Below are positions 14,223 to 25,560 of a stretch of 64,000 bases of DNA, piece by piece. The DNA is taken from assembly GCA_035041965.1 (NCBI GenBank), contig JAPYMA010003059.1, forward strand, positions 54,164 to 118,163, given 5' to 3'. The stretch's first letter is position 1, and the number at the start of each line of letters is the position of its first letter. The notes below the pieces were generated by a model, which was given only the letters and a program-made list of their open reading frames with translations, was not told the origin of the DNA and did not search any database. The DNA comes from Anisakis pegreffii. Its lineage: Eukaryota; Nematoda; Chromadorea; Rhabditida; Anisakidae. The translations under genes and the position numbers were made by a program.

Positions 14223-16547
14223 CTTAGAAAGTTGAACTTAAAGTGATACGAAGAGGAAGGGCATTTCTCAGTTGACTGTTTCCTTTCTAATTCACTGTCG
14301 GAATTGTTACAAAACATTTTCGGTGGTATGTATTTGCTGTCTTACAATAAGATATAGATTAGTTTTTAATTGAGTTCAACTTTATTAGTTCACCTCAACG
14401 TTTCGTGTTCTCTTACTTATACCAATCTGCAATTGCGCTCAACTTAGAACACTTTTTAAGAATATTGTTCGCATCACTTTTATACTCTTATGATTTGACG
14501 TTTTATGAACAAAAATGAATCATTAGTTAACTACTGATTTCCTTTAAGGTTCCATGAGTGGATTGGCAGACAGTGTCAAAAATTGTCAGCATTGTGTCTT
14601 GCCTTCCAAACCCAACATTGTTTTTCGAGAATTTTGCGTTACCAGTTAATTCGGTAGCACACAGCATTTTAGCTACGTTTATTCGATGATTCAATGTCAT
14701 AGAGGCAATAGGCAGTCAGTTCGACTTTCTCAGCTCAATAGACAGTAAGTGACAAATCGATGAGTTTCATTGAACTATCGCCAAGTTCAACCATAATCAG
14801 TGTCAAGCAGAACACTGAAATGACTTCAAGCTGACTGCTACTTCTATAATGTGTGCGTGTAATCGGTTTCATCAACAACAGATGTACTCTTCATAGATTG
14901 CTCAATACCGTGCTCTATCTTCTGTATTTATAAATGCTCATTTCTAGTTGGTTTGTTTATCTGCTTTTTGTTAACGCGTTTATAAATTATTCATCATTTC
15001 ATTGGAAAGTTTCATTGCTCTATAGTTCTTGATTATCAATCATCATCACCACAGTTATTTTGCGTATGATTTTGTTTTTATAGTTCGCGTTGTTTGAAAT
15101 TTTTTCGTGAGCATATTTAGGTCAATGAAACAGACCATGATCCATCCGATTGATCATGAGCACAAATGTTCATGAAGAATTATGAGGCGATTTCTTATGG
15201 ATCATTTGCTTTTATTTGCTTTATCATTTGCTTCCTTGCCTTTAAGGATTGGTTGTGAGAGTGCCCATCTTTTGATAAACGCAAAACAATTTGTGGTTTG
15301 TTGCGCAACAAACGCTGTCTTTTACGTCTTAAGGGTCATTTGCCATCGTTCAACAGACTGAATACATGACGACATACGCTAGATTTTAATATGATCGGTT
15401 AAGCACTCTTGTAGAATGTTTTAATAGAGAATAAATAATCGCATGAATTGATCTCAGACTGGTTGTTTGTTTATGATCTGTGAAGCATCTTTGAAATTTG
15501 ATTTGATTCAAAGTCTTTCTTCAAGATGTGTTCATTGAAAAAGCATCTTTGAACAATGCAGCAAAATACATTTCACTACACTAATTGATGTTTTTTAACG
15601 AACAATTGGACTATGATTTTTCATTTTGACTACAGTGTTTCCGATCACTTTAATACGAGTTATAGTGATTTTTCTTTAACTCCATTAACCAGTTCGTGAG
15701 CAATCTCATATGACTGCTGTCTGCACAGTCGAATAATTTTTACATTTTAGCAGTTCCTATACGATTTGATTACTTCACGACCACTCATTGTATATAAGTG
15801 AATTTGAGTCGATGGAAGATTTGTTTTTTTTTTCATCAAACGTCGCATATCTCAATGAATTATAATAGTTAAATTATATTGTAGAAACTGACTGTCAATT
15901 GATCGATGAGATGATACAAGCAAATCATTGTTCTATTTTTTATTTGATTATATTCATTGTTCATTATTTGATTATGTGAGTGCATTTATTTGATCACAGC
16001 ACATTTCTCAACGTCAAACTCATGTCTATAATGCGTGTATTTAATGAAGTGCACTTCGAAACTTTTTCTTATTAGAAAGTGTATCTACTTTACCAGATTA
16101 ATATTACTTCGATTCACTCTGTTACGTTGTATTTGCTTTGTTTAGAATTGTATAAAACCAATTTTCATGATGAATGAGTAAGAGCAAGTACAGATAAAAG
16201 CAGCTGAAAACCATCTCTCAACAAAATTTGAAGATAACTTGCAACTTGCAGCTTGTAATAGTTTTAAAAGTTTGTTTATTGTAACGTTAAGCATTGAAAA
16301 TGATATTCGATATCGCAACCATTACTCATTTCAACAGACAAAATGTAACAAAACAACTAAAAGTGTAATTTGATGAGTTCATAAGGCACGAGATCATCAT
16401 TGGCTGAACTATAGTCAATTCGTGTGGTAATTAAGGACGCAGTAATGCTCTTTGGATACCCAGTGATTGAACTAGGTGCTGAAATTAATCAAGAAGATTA
16501 ATAAATTTTGAATATAAAGATATCAATGAGACATCTCTCCATCCACA
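14223..16547. other. Intergenic, no gene seen
   Basis: Convergent intergenic space between the hexokinase 3' end and the Nse4 3' end. AT-rich, with only short frames without coding character; no RNA gene or repeat recognised. Confidence 0.6.
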
Positions 16548-19500
16548 TTAATCACTTTGACTGTTTTTTGTGAAGTTTGACTGAAATATTTCAATAATAT
16601 TCACAAGAAATGACAGCGCGATCAAAAATGAAATCGAAATTTTAATCTCAAAATGATGGAACCAACCTGCCACTTCGCCATGTTCATTTGAACTAGACAT
16701 ATTTTTTTGGGTTTTTCCCTTCCATCTGCGAGGACTGTAATTGGAAATAATTCATCATTCAAGGACATCAATCAGTTTAGTTTGGCAACTGCATAAATCA
16801 GATGATCAATAGAGAAATAATCGATTCTGATAAAAACACACTCAATTGAGATTGAATTTCATCCTCAGTAGAATGATATATAACTCGTCCTTCATTGATG
16901 AGGTAAGCAACACGATACATCGCTTCGACCGTTTTCCCGAAATCAGTTGGATGCAATACAGCCTCATAATAGCTGATACGATCCGTTCCCCTAATCCTCA
17001 ATTCAGCTTCTAATCTTTCCATCATTTCATCAAGACTCTTCGCAAAACTTCCCTCATGGTCATTATACGCTTCGTCCGGCTGCAAAAGCTGCATACGTTG
17101 TGGAGATTCGGTACCAAAAAGTGCTATCAAATAACTGTGCATAATCAATGAAGTAGGCAAAGAAGAAGATTAGGAGAATAAGTTCTCTTCATCAGTCCTC
17201 ATTCAGAAATTATCACTGATTTATATTTTCGTTGATGTTTTGCGTCAGCATTTTATACTCCTATACGATCGAAATGATATATTCTCGATGAAAATTTTCA
17301 TATTTCGACTCAATAAAATTTCCTCTGTTAAACACTTTAGCTGTCTGCTTTGAAAAAAAGATGCAATTCCATGTCAAAAAAGTTTAAGCATAACAAAAAT
17401 AAAAATGTTTAACAAAACCCAACCGAAGCTCCCTTCATTTCGACTGTTGCTGTTCGCTGTGCGGTCTTCCGCAATCTTTCTACTTCCCTCACCGTTTGGC
17501 CATCAATGTTTTGTTGCATACCAACCCTTCAAAAACTACATATTATCTATAGAACTTCAGTATTCCAACAGCAAACTTTCAATATCTTTACTGTCATACA
17601 TTCACTTTATTTTATTCACTGTTCCTCGCTTGCAACCGATTGAACAGTGCCTTTCGGTTGTGGTCGGGGACCACCGACTTTCAGATCACCAAAATTCGAA
17701 GGCCCTCGAAAATCGGTCGATAGCCCTTGACCCAACTCTAGTATTCATATAAAACAACTGGAAAATGTGCTTTTTAACTTCCTTTAAGTGGACCTTTAGT
17801 TTTTTCAACAAAAGGGAATCAGTTCAAGAGAAATGGAAATATCATTGAGCTCAAAGTGTGGTCGGTACGATTACACTTATTTATCGACTATTTTATTTAA
17901 ATCGGTTCAAAATTTTAATCTGTAAGAATAAACCCTGGATGAAAACTTACAAAGAATTGAAGTTCAACGACGAATTGTTGAACTCTGACCCTACTTTGGC
18001 CAAATTCATCCATATTCTACTGATTTTTTCAGTACGTTGCTCTTGGTTACTTTCAATATCGTGATAGTTCATGATCTGAATTGGACGAATATTGCAAGTT
18101 CGGCTCAATATTGATCAGATGAAACATCGCATGGAAATTTAACAGTTGATATTATACACTTGGAAAACATTAACAATAAGACCGCTTTCACTCTGAATGC
18201 GTTATTTTACGATTTCAGTGTCGATAACAATCAACTTTGAAAAGTTGACGAAGAGAAATGTCTTAATTCATTGGATAGAAGCAATTAATGAAAGGAAATT
18301 TTTTCGGGAAAGCACACAAAAATTTTTTAATCAATCGGCAATTTCAGTCGATCACTTTGAACCCAAAAAACAGAATTGTTAACGAGGGCATGCATCAACA
18401 ATAACTTCTAAAGTTTTAGAATGGATTCATTCTCTAATCCCGTTCCGTGCGCACTCCAGCGGAAATACCCGGTCGAATGATTAAAATTCCGCGCGCGTTA
18501 AGCTCACTTGATGTGTAATCTCACATTTCAAGAACCTTCCAGCGGAGGGATCTTGAATATTTTCACCATAAAAAACACCATAAAAGAAATTGCAAATGAA
18601 AAAATGGAGCGAAACGAACATTAGCTGCGAACTCTTTGACAGATATGCTTGATTTGTTTGTTGAGCCAACATTCAACAAAAAGGTTTGCAATTTATTCGA
18701 AAGTAAATTTACGATCGAATCGACTAACTCGGCTTCTGCGATTAGCTCCTTGCATCCAAATGTCTGAAATGTGATATTTGAATTCATATGAAGCTCACTG
18801 AATCTTTCCTTAAGCCCTGCAATAATTCACTGAATGCATCACACCGTAAATATATACGTCAGCAAGACGATAGAGAAATGGGAACATCTTATAAAATGGG
18901 AACAAAAGCTGATATATTTATTGATTGTGCAATGAGATATAAAAGAAAATAATCTTGTAATCAACGAAAAAAGACCTCACGGTACTGAGCATTTATTTCA
19001 TTGATTGTAGATCTAATATCTTGAGACAAATTTTCCCAACTGATAGATCCATCCTCAGCATTTTTGGCCAATTCTTCAAAAACAAACATAGTTGATTGAA
19101 TAAATCTATCAATTAATCAAATACTGAGATGATGATAAAACATTTCTTATGGCTCATTCATCGAATTAAAAATGTTACGGAAAAGAGCAAATTTTACTTT
19201 CATACTCACATCTCGGATTCCATACTTGAAATCTACCGAACTATTGATTTATATCTTCAGTTGATCCAGTGAGAAGACAAAACTATTTCATATATTATCA
19301 TGGTATAAATTCATGAAATATTTAAAGAATGACCGGTATATCGAGCACGAATTTTCATGTAACGTTTCACTAGAACGGTCGTCCATTCACACTTTTCAGT
19401 GGGATCGACTCTGTCTACCTGAAATTATAGAACTGATGATTCAGATTGATTGAAATTTTAAAACACTGCTTACAATTAGATCTTCTTTTATCTCACACAA

Positions 19501-20108
19501 ACAAATTAAGCTGGTCAATTTCTCAACCGGAGAAATTTTATATTTTTCACTATTCTTAAGGAAAAAAATTGTTTGCATATTCTGCTCATTACTTTAGGTG
19601 TATTGTTGAATACTTGTCATAGGATACTTTAACTTAGAATCAAACTGAACAAACATAATGAGAATGATATTCAACAACGACTGTTTGATTAAAAAATTGA
19701 ATGGAAAACTTTAACTGCAACTTATGGGATGGAATAACAGAGTAATATGTTTGAGTAGGATTTTGCAAAAAAATATGAACTATTTCAGGTCAATTGTACC
19801 ACCACAATCAACTGAATAATTCGAAAATATTTTCTTATATTCAAATATTATTTTTCAGATACTTTTTATGCTGAAATTCATTACAGAGTTAGCGCTGGAA
19901 TTTAAAATTTATGTTCTAACTGTTTCTTAGTTAAGGCTTAAAATCGCTAATGCTCAATAAATTATAAATTGCAAAGCTAATTCATGCTCAGGACTTCGGA
20001 ACGGATAATGCAAAGTTAATTCGAAGAGGTATAATTTTCTTTCACCTCTTTGAGCAAACTTTCGACCTTCTTTAAGACATCCTCACTGTCGAAGTCTTCT
20101 TCTGCCAT
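16548..20108 (-). CDS. nse-4: Nse4 kleisin subunit of the SMC5/6 complex (8 exons)
   Basis: Nse4 bridges the SMC5 and SMC6 heads in the nuclear DNA-repair complex. Minus-strand exons: 20108-20046, 19418-19334, 19073-18976, 18763-18620, 18075-17951, 17134-16842, 16734-16667, 16580-16548; the joined frame is open, 302 residues. The diagnostic part is the C-terminal winged-helix domain: ISYYEAVLHPTDFGKTVEA followed by MYRVAYLINEG, matching the family's NP.SF.QTVEN.F..SFL..DG signature. Before it, IWMNLAKVGSEF and YLIALFG match the family's W..F/KLG...Y.LG block, and ELIAEAELVDSI matches the N-terminal kleisin helix (DAQFLV.AS in vertebrates). The N-terminus is short and acidic. The N-terminal half is weakly conserved, so exons 1-4 are less certain than 5-7. 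Confidence 0.82.
17645..17740. repeat. Dispersed GGTCGG..CCACCGA repeat, copy 1
   Basis: The segment reads TTCGGTTGTGGTCGGGGACC then ACCGA, and closely resembles 22530-22605 and its mirrored copy 30808-30884. It lies inside an intron of the Nse4 gene. Its short self-complementary GGTCGGGGACCACCGA core suggests a small fold-back element; the family is unknown. Confidence 0.5.
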
Positions 20109-21742
20109 ATATTTTAATTCATATATCAACACCTTGTATTAATAAATCCACCTTGTAAGAAGTGAATTTATTAATACAAAAACACCTTGTATTAATAAAT
20201 TCACTTCTTGCCTTTCTCATTTCTTCGCTGATGACAGCATAAAATGTCGGAGCGTTGGGAATGTGGGGAAGTGAAAAGCGAAAAGAAAAGCAACCTGCAA
20301 ACCTTTTAGTGGTGTAACACTACACATGGGGATGATTATATAGCTTATGTTAACAACATTAGAAGTGTATTTCATCTGCATGCAATCGGGGTCACATACA
20401 AATGGATATATAAGGCTCAGGCTTCATCCCTTATCGCTTTGAGCAGGAACCAGATACACGTGGATTTTAACTAGTTGAGCTACACAATTACACACATGAG
20501 TTTCCGTTAGTCCCACCCAGGCAAAATTCTCTCCAGTTCAGGTTTAGGCTTACTCTTAGTCTCAATCTACTACTGTGCTGATTACAACCATCAGAGGCTC
20601 ACAGACTGCCGGAAGAGATGGAAGGATATGAAAAAAGTATTCAGGAGATGAACCCCACGTGTATGGGAGTGAAGAAATAAATTATTATTTATTCTTGGGT
20701 ATATTTTGTTCCAGCTCCCATGTTCATCTGCTATTTGAGGTTTTGCCTTGTGTATTACAAGCCAACAAGGTTCAGAGGGATTTCAATAAGCAGCTGGTAC
20801 ATATGTGGTTGAGTATATTTCCGCCTAATTATCATTTTTTGCTTATCATTTCCGGGCCTTTCAACTACCATTATAATGATGAAAATTGCCACTATACTCG
20901 AAAAAACTGAAGGCGTTCCCATACGTTATTAAAATTGAAAAAATAAACGTTTCTTCGTATTATAACTCTTGTGACACCAACATTAAGTTACGTGTAGAAA
21001 GAAACGAACACGAGCTTACTAATCGATTACACGAAAAAAACAAAATATTTTTATTATCACTTTCCACGTGAGCAGTTAAAAACCTTACAACCGAAAATAA
21101 TCCCGCGCAAATAAAATCCTGCAGTCTAGATCAAGGAGAAAGGGGGTGTGGTCTAACACACACAGAACACGCCTCAGCCATGGCATGCATGAAGACATTG
21201 TGCCACAGCTATCTTCGTATTAACAACTGCTTTCTCGAAGCATTTCAAATGAAATTAATTCGGTTTGAGTAAATAAGCATGCTCGCAGCTGATTGTGATC
21301 CATTCAACGAGAAATAACCCAATGATAAACACTAAACAACAACTGGGTAGAGCTTGGATTCATATTGTGAATATAATCCATTTCACCTAAGGTAAAGAAT
21401 AGGTTGGTAAGCATGCTTGCTAACAAAGAAGTATCAAACTGAAATGGATAAACAAAAACTGAAATGAATCCGTGCTGAATAGCATTCACCGCTACTTTGA
21501 ATATAGTGATCCTGATACTACTGCCCTCCTGTATACATTGATCAATGCAGATACAATGTATTAGAATGAGCCACTCGGCCACGTGAGATGGTTTCAGAAA
21601 ATCGTTGATATTACTTGTAGCAAACGAAATCGCTCGACAACACAACTCACATAATACACACGACTCACATAACTCTTAGAAACTTTCTTTTTATTTACTC
21701 AACTATTATAGTACGTTTTGTACATAAGCCTCTTCAAGATCA
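20109..21742. other. Intergenic upstream of Nse4 up to the inverted duplication
   Basis: No coding region supported. It contains the perfect fold-back at 20157-20209 directly upstream of the Nse4 start, and otherwise unremarkable AT-rich sequence to the edge of the left duplication arm at 21743. Confidence 0.55.
20157..20209. repeat. Perfect inverted repeat, 23-bp arms, 7-nt loop
   Basis: Arms 20157-20179 and 20187-20209 are exact reverse complements (AAGAAGTGAATTTATTAATA.. and mirror) around AAACACC. The right arm begins inside a longer direct repeat: CACCTTGTATTAATAAAT also occurs near 20131. The hairpin begins 49 bp upstream of the Nse4 ATG and could lie in its 5' UTR or promoter. Confidence 0.85.
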
Positions 21743-21777
21743 CTCCACTTATCACTATTATCACAGTTCACTGTTCT

Positions 21778-22398
21778 TTTCATCCGGCTATTTTGCAAAT
21801 GTTGTCTCGCCATCTCATTTTCGGTCGACCCCGACTTCTTTTAACGATTCTAGGTTGCCACTCTATGCACCTTTTCGCCCAGTTGTTATTGTCCATTATT
21901 GCAATTTTTCTTGCCCATTTAATTTTCCTTTCCCTTGCACATTTTACAAAGTCTTTAACTTTCGTCACCCCTCTCAACCATTCATTCGATTTCCTATCCC
22001 GTAGTTTCACCCTTACCATCAACCTCTCCATCCTTTTTGGGCTACTCCCATCATATTTTTCATCCTTTTTGTCACCGTCCATGTTTCTGATCCCTATCGC
22101 GGAAAGAACAGACGTCGTCGTTTCAAAGCCATTCCGATCCTCCTATCAGTGAAAAATTCTTAATATTTGTAAAACGATTTCTATCCGATTTTTATCCTTC
22201 TTCTCACTTCGGCTTCCCCTTTTCTTTTCATCGATATGAGCTGGCTGAGGTATACGAATTCGTTGATTTCTTCAACGACATTTCCGTCAATAATGAGCGG
22301 TGATTTTATTACACGGTTTGTCATGATCTTTGTTTTGGTGACATTAATCTTTAGTCCAATTTTGCTGCTTTCCCGAATGAGATTTTTCAACATCGTTG
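21778..22398 (-). mobile_element. Non-LTR retrotransposon fragment, left copy (dead)
   Basis: Two broken frames of an endonuclease/reverse-transcriptase element. 22393-22181 (-) encodes the end of the RT domain: ESSKIGLKINVTKTKIM.., then an INEFVYLSQLIS block. 22082-21780 (-) encodes the typical C-terminal tail of such elements, with LRDRKSNEWLRG, ARERKIKWARKIA and RSRGRPKMRWRDNI. The GSETWTVTK block that normally joins them is present only in a shifted frame with stops. No 5' part, endonuclease domain or 3' tail is visible. Confidence 0.85.
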
Positions 22399-22437
22399 AA
22401 AAATCTCATTCGAAAAAGCAGCAAAATAGGACTAAAG
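22349..22437. repeat. Fold-back at the 5' break of the RT fragment, left copy
   Basis: Arms of 43 nt (22349-22391 and 22395-22437) are complementary at 40 positions around a 3-nt loop. The element is inverted on itself exactly where the RT coding sequence stops. This is the shape left by twin priming or another template inversion during reverse transcription. The mirror is at 30976-31064. Confidence 0.85.
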
Positions 22438-22529
22438 TATCCACAGAGCATATAACAAGGACTAACCGTGTTCATCTTGTGATGAGCATTTATGAACGAG
22501 CGATTTGTTCACCACCCAAAGTAAGCTTC

Positions 22530-22605
22530 ATTCGGTTGCGGTCGGGAGCCACCGAAAATGTTTTTTCGAGCGCCTTCGCGGTTCGGTGACCACCGACCCA
22601 AAAAG
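22530..22605. repeat. Dispersed GGTCGG..CCACCGA repeat, copy 2
   Basis: The sequence TTCGGTTGCGGTCGGGAGCC then ACCGA, followed by GGTTCGGTGACCACCGACCC, resembles 17645-17740. It lies within the left duplication arm and is therefore mirrored at 30808-30884. Confidence 0.5.
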
Positions 22606-23553
22606 ACGCAGCATTATTCGAGAGAGCAATTTGAAAAGTTACGTTGACGAAGTTATTTTTGTACCAATAGGTGAATTGATTTAATGCATGACTACAAAAT
22701 AAATCAAGCTGTGAGAAAAAGGAACGTGAGAGTAGATCTCAAAGAGCATGATTTATTCGTCATAGCCGGCAGATTACTATTATCTAGATGAAGTAATCCG
22801 TTATATCGATGGCTTCGCTCCGTACATAACTCTTGGCTCCATACAATTAGATCTCTAATCCACATATCCATACTGAACTGATATGCTAACGAATCAGTGA
22901 ATCAGTTCCATTCGATTTGGTTGTCAACAAATATTCTGTTATCAATCTGGTTGCGTTGCCGTTCAATGAACATAATTCACTAAAGTAACCAACTGATTAT
23001 TGTTGACAAGGAACAAGGAACATGAATATTATTACTGTCATCGTTGCTGACTTACTACTTATTATTTTACTATTGTTGTGAGGCTTTCAGAAGCGCAAAA
23101 TCTTCAAATTCAACCGAAAATTTTCATGCATATGACGTCTGATTACAGTCGTCAGTGATACCTGTGCACTCTCGAGCTGTTATAGCACAACACTACAACA
23201 GTTTTCAACTGAACTGACGTACCCGTTGTTGAGCGCCGCTCCTGAACAAACAGTCAAAACGTTGCTCAGCACTAATTCGACGAATACATAAGTATACCGC
23301 TCAGCTATGTTATAAAAATCTGACATGAGCTTACGACAAGAGTTGAAGCAGAAATCAAGCGAATAGCTTGACATTCACTAGATGAACAAGTAGGGGAGAG
23401 CAAACGCTTGTTTTAATCTTAATATCGGTAGCCATTTTTATATAGCCAAAGAAACAAGTGAACAAATCAAAATTCAAGTTTTGCCGAGTGCCAAACCGTT
23501 CATTTGCTTGTCCACTAAACGCAAAAAGTATCGAACCAGTCGAGCAATCGCCC

Positions 23554-23561
23554 TATAAAAG
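23554..23561 (+). promoter_or_regulatory. TATA box of the secreted Cys-rich gene
   Basis: TATAAAAG lies 57 bp upstream of the ATG at 23611, a spacing that leaves a very short 5' UTR. The same sequence is kept in the right-arm copy (minus strand, about 29852-29859) although surrounding bases differ. Confidence 0.6.
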
Positions 23562-23610
23562 CCATGTCCACTCTCACTCGAACACGTCACATTTCACTGC
23601 AGCTATCAAT

Positions 23611-24821
23611 ATGAATCACTGTCTCATTTTTAAATGTGTTCTCATCACTTTATATTGTGCTTCACTTGCACAGGTTATTGCTCAGTACCTTTCATGATAT
23701 CATTTATGTCCTCCAAGATGTTATAATTCACTAAAGTAACATGGTACCCAACTGAAATCAGATGTTTTCATTGATGATTGCATTTGATTTTGAAGATATG
23801 AACGTTTCAGCCAATTTTGACAATTTTAGCAGCATTCAACGCCATGCATGAACCAGTGTGTACAAAACTGTTTACAAAGTGAGATCCAGCAATGTCACCA
23901 AAACTGTCAGCAGTCATGGTTTGTTTCGCTTGTCATTTACACATCCATTTGCATCGGTAATATCAAACAAACGTTGTTGATTCTGAAATGAGCATGTTTA
24001 TTTGCAGTGGTCAGTCAACAGGTGTGCAGACTGTATCTGGTTCGTTCAATCCTCAACGAGCGTTCTTATCTTTAGGTGGGCCAGGTCCAGCTTTAACACC
24101 ATCATTTTTACCATCGCCGTCATTAACAAAGGGGTCAATCAGTGGAGCGAACCGACCAATATATCTGATGCCAGGGAAACCGTACAATCCGAACATGCAA
24201 ATAAGCGGAAATAGGTTTATTCCATCAATTCAACGCTATCCTCAAGATGAAATGACAGGTGGATCAAACATTACGGAGAATAATATTTGTATTGAAGTGT
24301 GCATGCCATCGTGCACACCACAATGCATTGCCAGTTCACCGATCGTGCCTGTAATCAACCAGCGCCCTGGAACAATCATTATGGATGAACCGGGTCCAGT
24401 TATTCCTCAAGGAGCAATCTCAACTCAAGGTGGACTAGGTCCGGTTGTTTCACAGGAAAGTTTCCCATTTCAAAGCGGACCAGGTTCGGTTATTTCACAG
24501 AGACCTGTTCCAATTCAGGGTGGACTTGGCCTGGTTATTCCGCAGAGAACTGTTCCGATTCAAGGAGAACCAGGTGTGGTTATAGAATCAGATGTTATCC
24601 GAATTCAGTCTAGCACTGCTGAGCCCAATTTCATGCCGAATAGGCAGTCAGGCTTAATCCGTCCTCTTAGTCCAATCCCCGAGTTTGTTCCTTACGAAAT
24701 CCCAAACCAGCCACGTTTAACACAATGTATCCCATCCAAAACTCACATCCAATGTGTTTGTCCCAAAAATTATATCATTTGCTCAAATAATAATCAGTTG
24801 AATCAATGCTGTCGTAAATAA
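23611..24821 (+). CDS. Secreted Cys-rich, Pro/Gly-rich repeat protein (3 exons)
   Basis: Exons 23611-23673, 23830-23918 and 24008-24821 join in frame to 321 residues. Residues 1-21 (MNHCLIFKCVLITLYCASLA, then Q) form a signal peptide ending near the exon 1/2 border. Exon 2 encodes a compact Cys array (PCMNQCVQNC..IQQCHQNCQQSC). Exon 3 has a second array, CIEVCMPSCTPQC. After it come imperfect repeats of the form PGPVIPQ(R/G)x..IQGG (about residues 170-230), and a C-terminal cluster with CIPS, CVCP, ICS and CCRK. The layout resembles nematode extracellular or cuticle-associated Cys-cradle and abu/pqn-type proteins, but I cannot assign a family. TATA box at 23554 and poly(A) signal at 24923. 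A diverged paralogue sits head-to-head in the right duplication arm. Both introns have T at +3. Confidence 0.85.
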
Positions 24822-24922
24822 GTGAGCAAAGGAGTAGTATCCACATTCACTTTTTGTAGATGTCGTGTCCAATTCTATTCTCTTTTGTTGTATATATTAA
24901 CGTGATTCTGATTTGATAGTGT

Positions 24923-24928
24923 AATAAA
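24923..24928 (+). terminator. Poly(A) signal of the secreted Cys-rich gene
   Basis: AATAAA 102 bp after the stop at 24821; first such signal downstream. Confidence 0.6.
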
Positions 24929-25199
24929 ATGGTTTTCTATTTCTGCTGTATCGATTGTAACATTGCTTATTTCACGTACACACAAATGACTGAATCATTT
25001 TTAAAAGAATTACATGCCACTGAACGCTTTTGAAGTGTCCCTAAAAGCAGAAATGGGCATGCTATCGAAAAACGACAGCTCCCTATCACTGATGCGCTGA
25101 ACTAAAAACTGTTAATTCCGCTTAAAAAACCGCTATCGCTATTATCGCTAAAAAATAGCGAAAGGCTATCGCTGAACCGCTAATCAGCAAAATCGGGTT

Positions 25200-25285
25200 G
25201 TGGCAGATGGATCGTAGCGTAGTGGAGGTATTACGCATTTCCGCATGGTAAGTGAGGGTTCGAACCTTTCTTTTGAAACTTTTAC
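25200..25285 (+). repeat. tRNA-like element (SINE head or tRNA pseudogene), copy 1
   Basis: A box-like TAGCGTAGTGG and a perfect B box GGTTCGAACC are spaced as in tRNA genes (about 40 bp). The D-arm can pair (GCGT..ACGC), but a proper anticodon arm and acceptor stem are not formed. The copy at about 25482-25560 shares the same head and the trailing TTTTGAAACTT, so this is a repeat family rather than a functional tRNA. Confidence 0.6.
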
Positions 25286-25481
25286 AAAGTGTCACATTTT
25301 GTTTTTGAATTTTATTTCTGGTCCAGCTTTTCGTTTTTGGAGACTTACGTGTAATCTAGGAAATAATAATATCTCATCTTTCTTACTATTGCGGAAATTA
25401 GGGAAAGGAGAAGAGGAATGAAAAGCTGGTAGTTTTTTTAGAGTCCAATGTTGTCTGTTACATAACACGTGGTTATGACAA

Positions 25482-25560
25482 ATGTGTCGTAGCGTAGTGG
25501 TGGTACCTTGCATTTTCGAATATAGGTCAGGGTTTGAGTTCCAATTTTGAAACTTCTCAC
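25482..25560 (+). repeat. tRNA-like element, copy 2
   Basis: Same head as copy 1 (GTCGTAGCGTAGTGGTGGTA) and a degraded B box (GGGTTTGAGTTCC), followed by TTTTGAAACTT. Direct orientation, about 280 bp from copy 1. Confidence 0.6.

Larger units (their letters stand above)
21743..24090. repeat. Left arm of a large inverted duplication
   Basis: Every position p here corresponds to 53413 - p in the right arm (29323-31670), with no net insertion or deletion at any checkpoint used, from 21743 to about 24088. The outer part (21743 to about 23420) looks essentially identical to its mate. The inner part (about 23420-24090: promoter, exons 1-2 and start of exon 3 of the secreted gene) differs by many substitutions. 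Confidence 0.93.

Noticed and set aside
21718..22152. 144-codon hydrophobic frame in the left arm (and its mirror at 31261-31620)
   Set aside because: Antisense shadow of the retrotransposon C-terminal domain.
22236..22589. 117-codon frame identical in both arms
   Set aside because: Antisense to the RT fragment and running through its hairpin; identity comes from the duplication, not selection.
23180..23374. 64-codon frame identical in both arms (mirror at 30039-30233)
   Set aside because: Arms are identical there at DNA level, so the shared frame carries no evidence of coding; no homology recognised.
25200..25285. Functional tRNA gene
   Set aside because: A and B boxes are present but acceptor and anticodon stems do not form, and a second similar repeat copy exists nearby.
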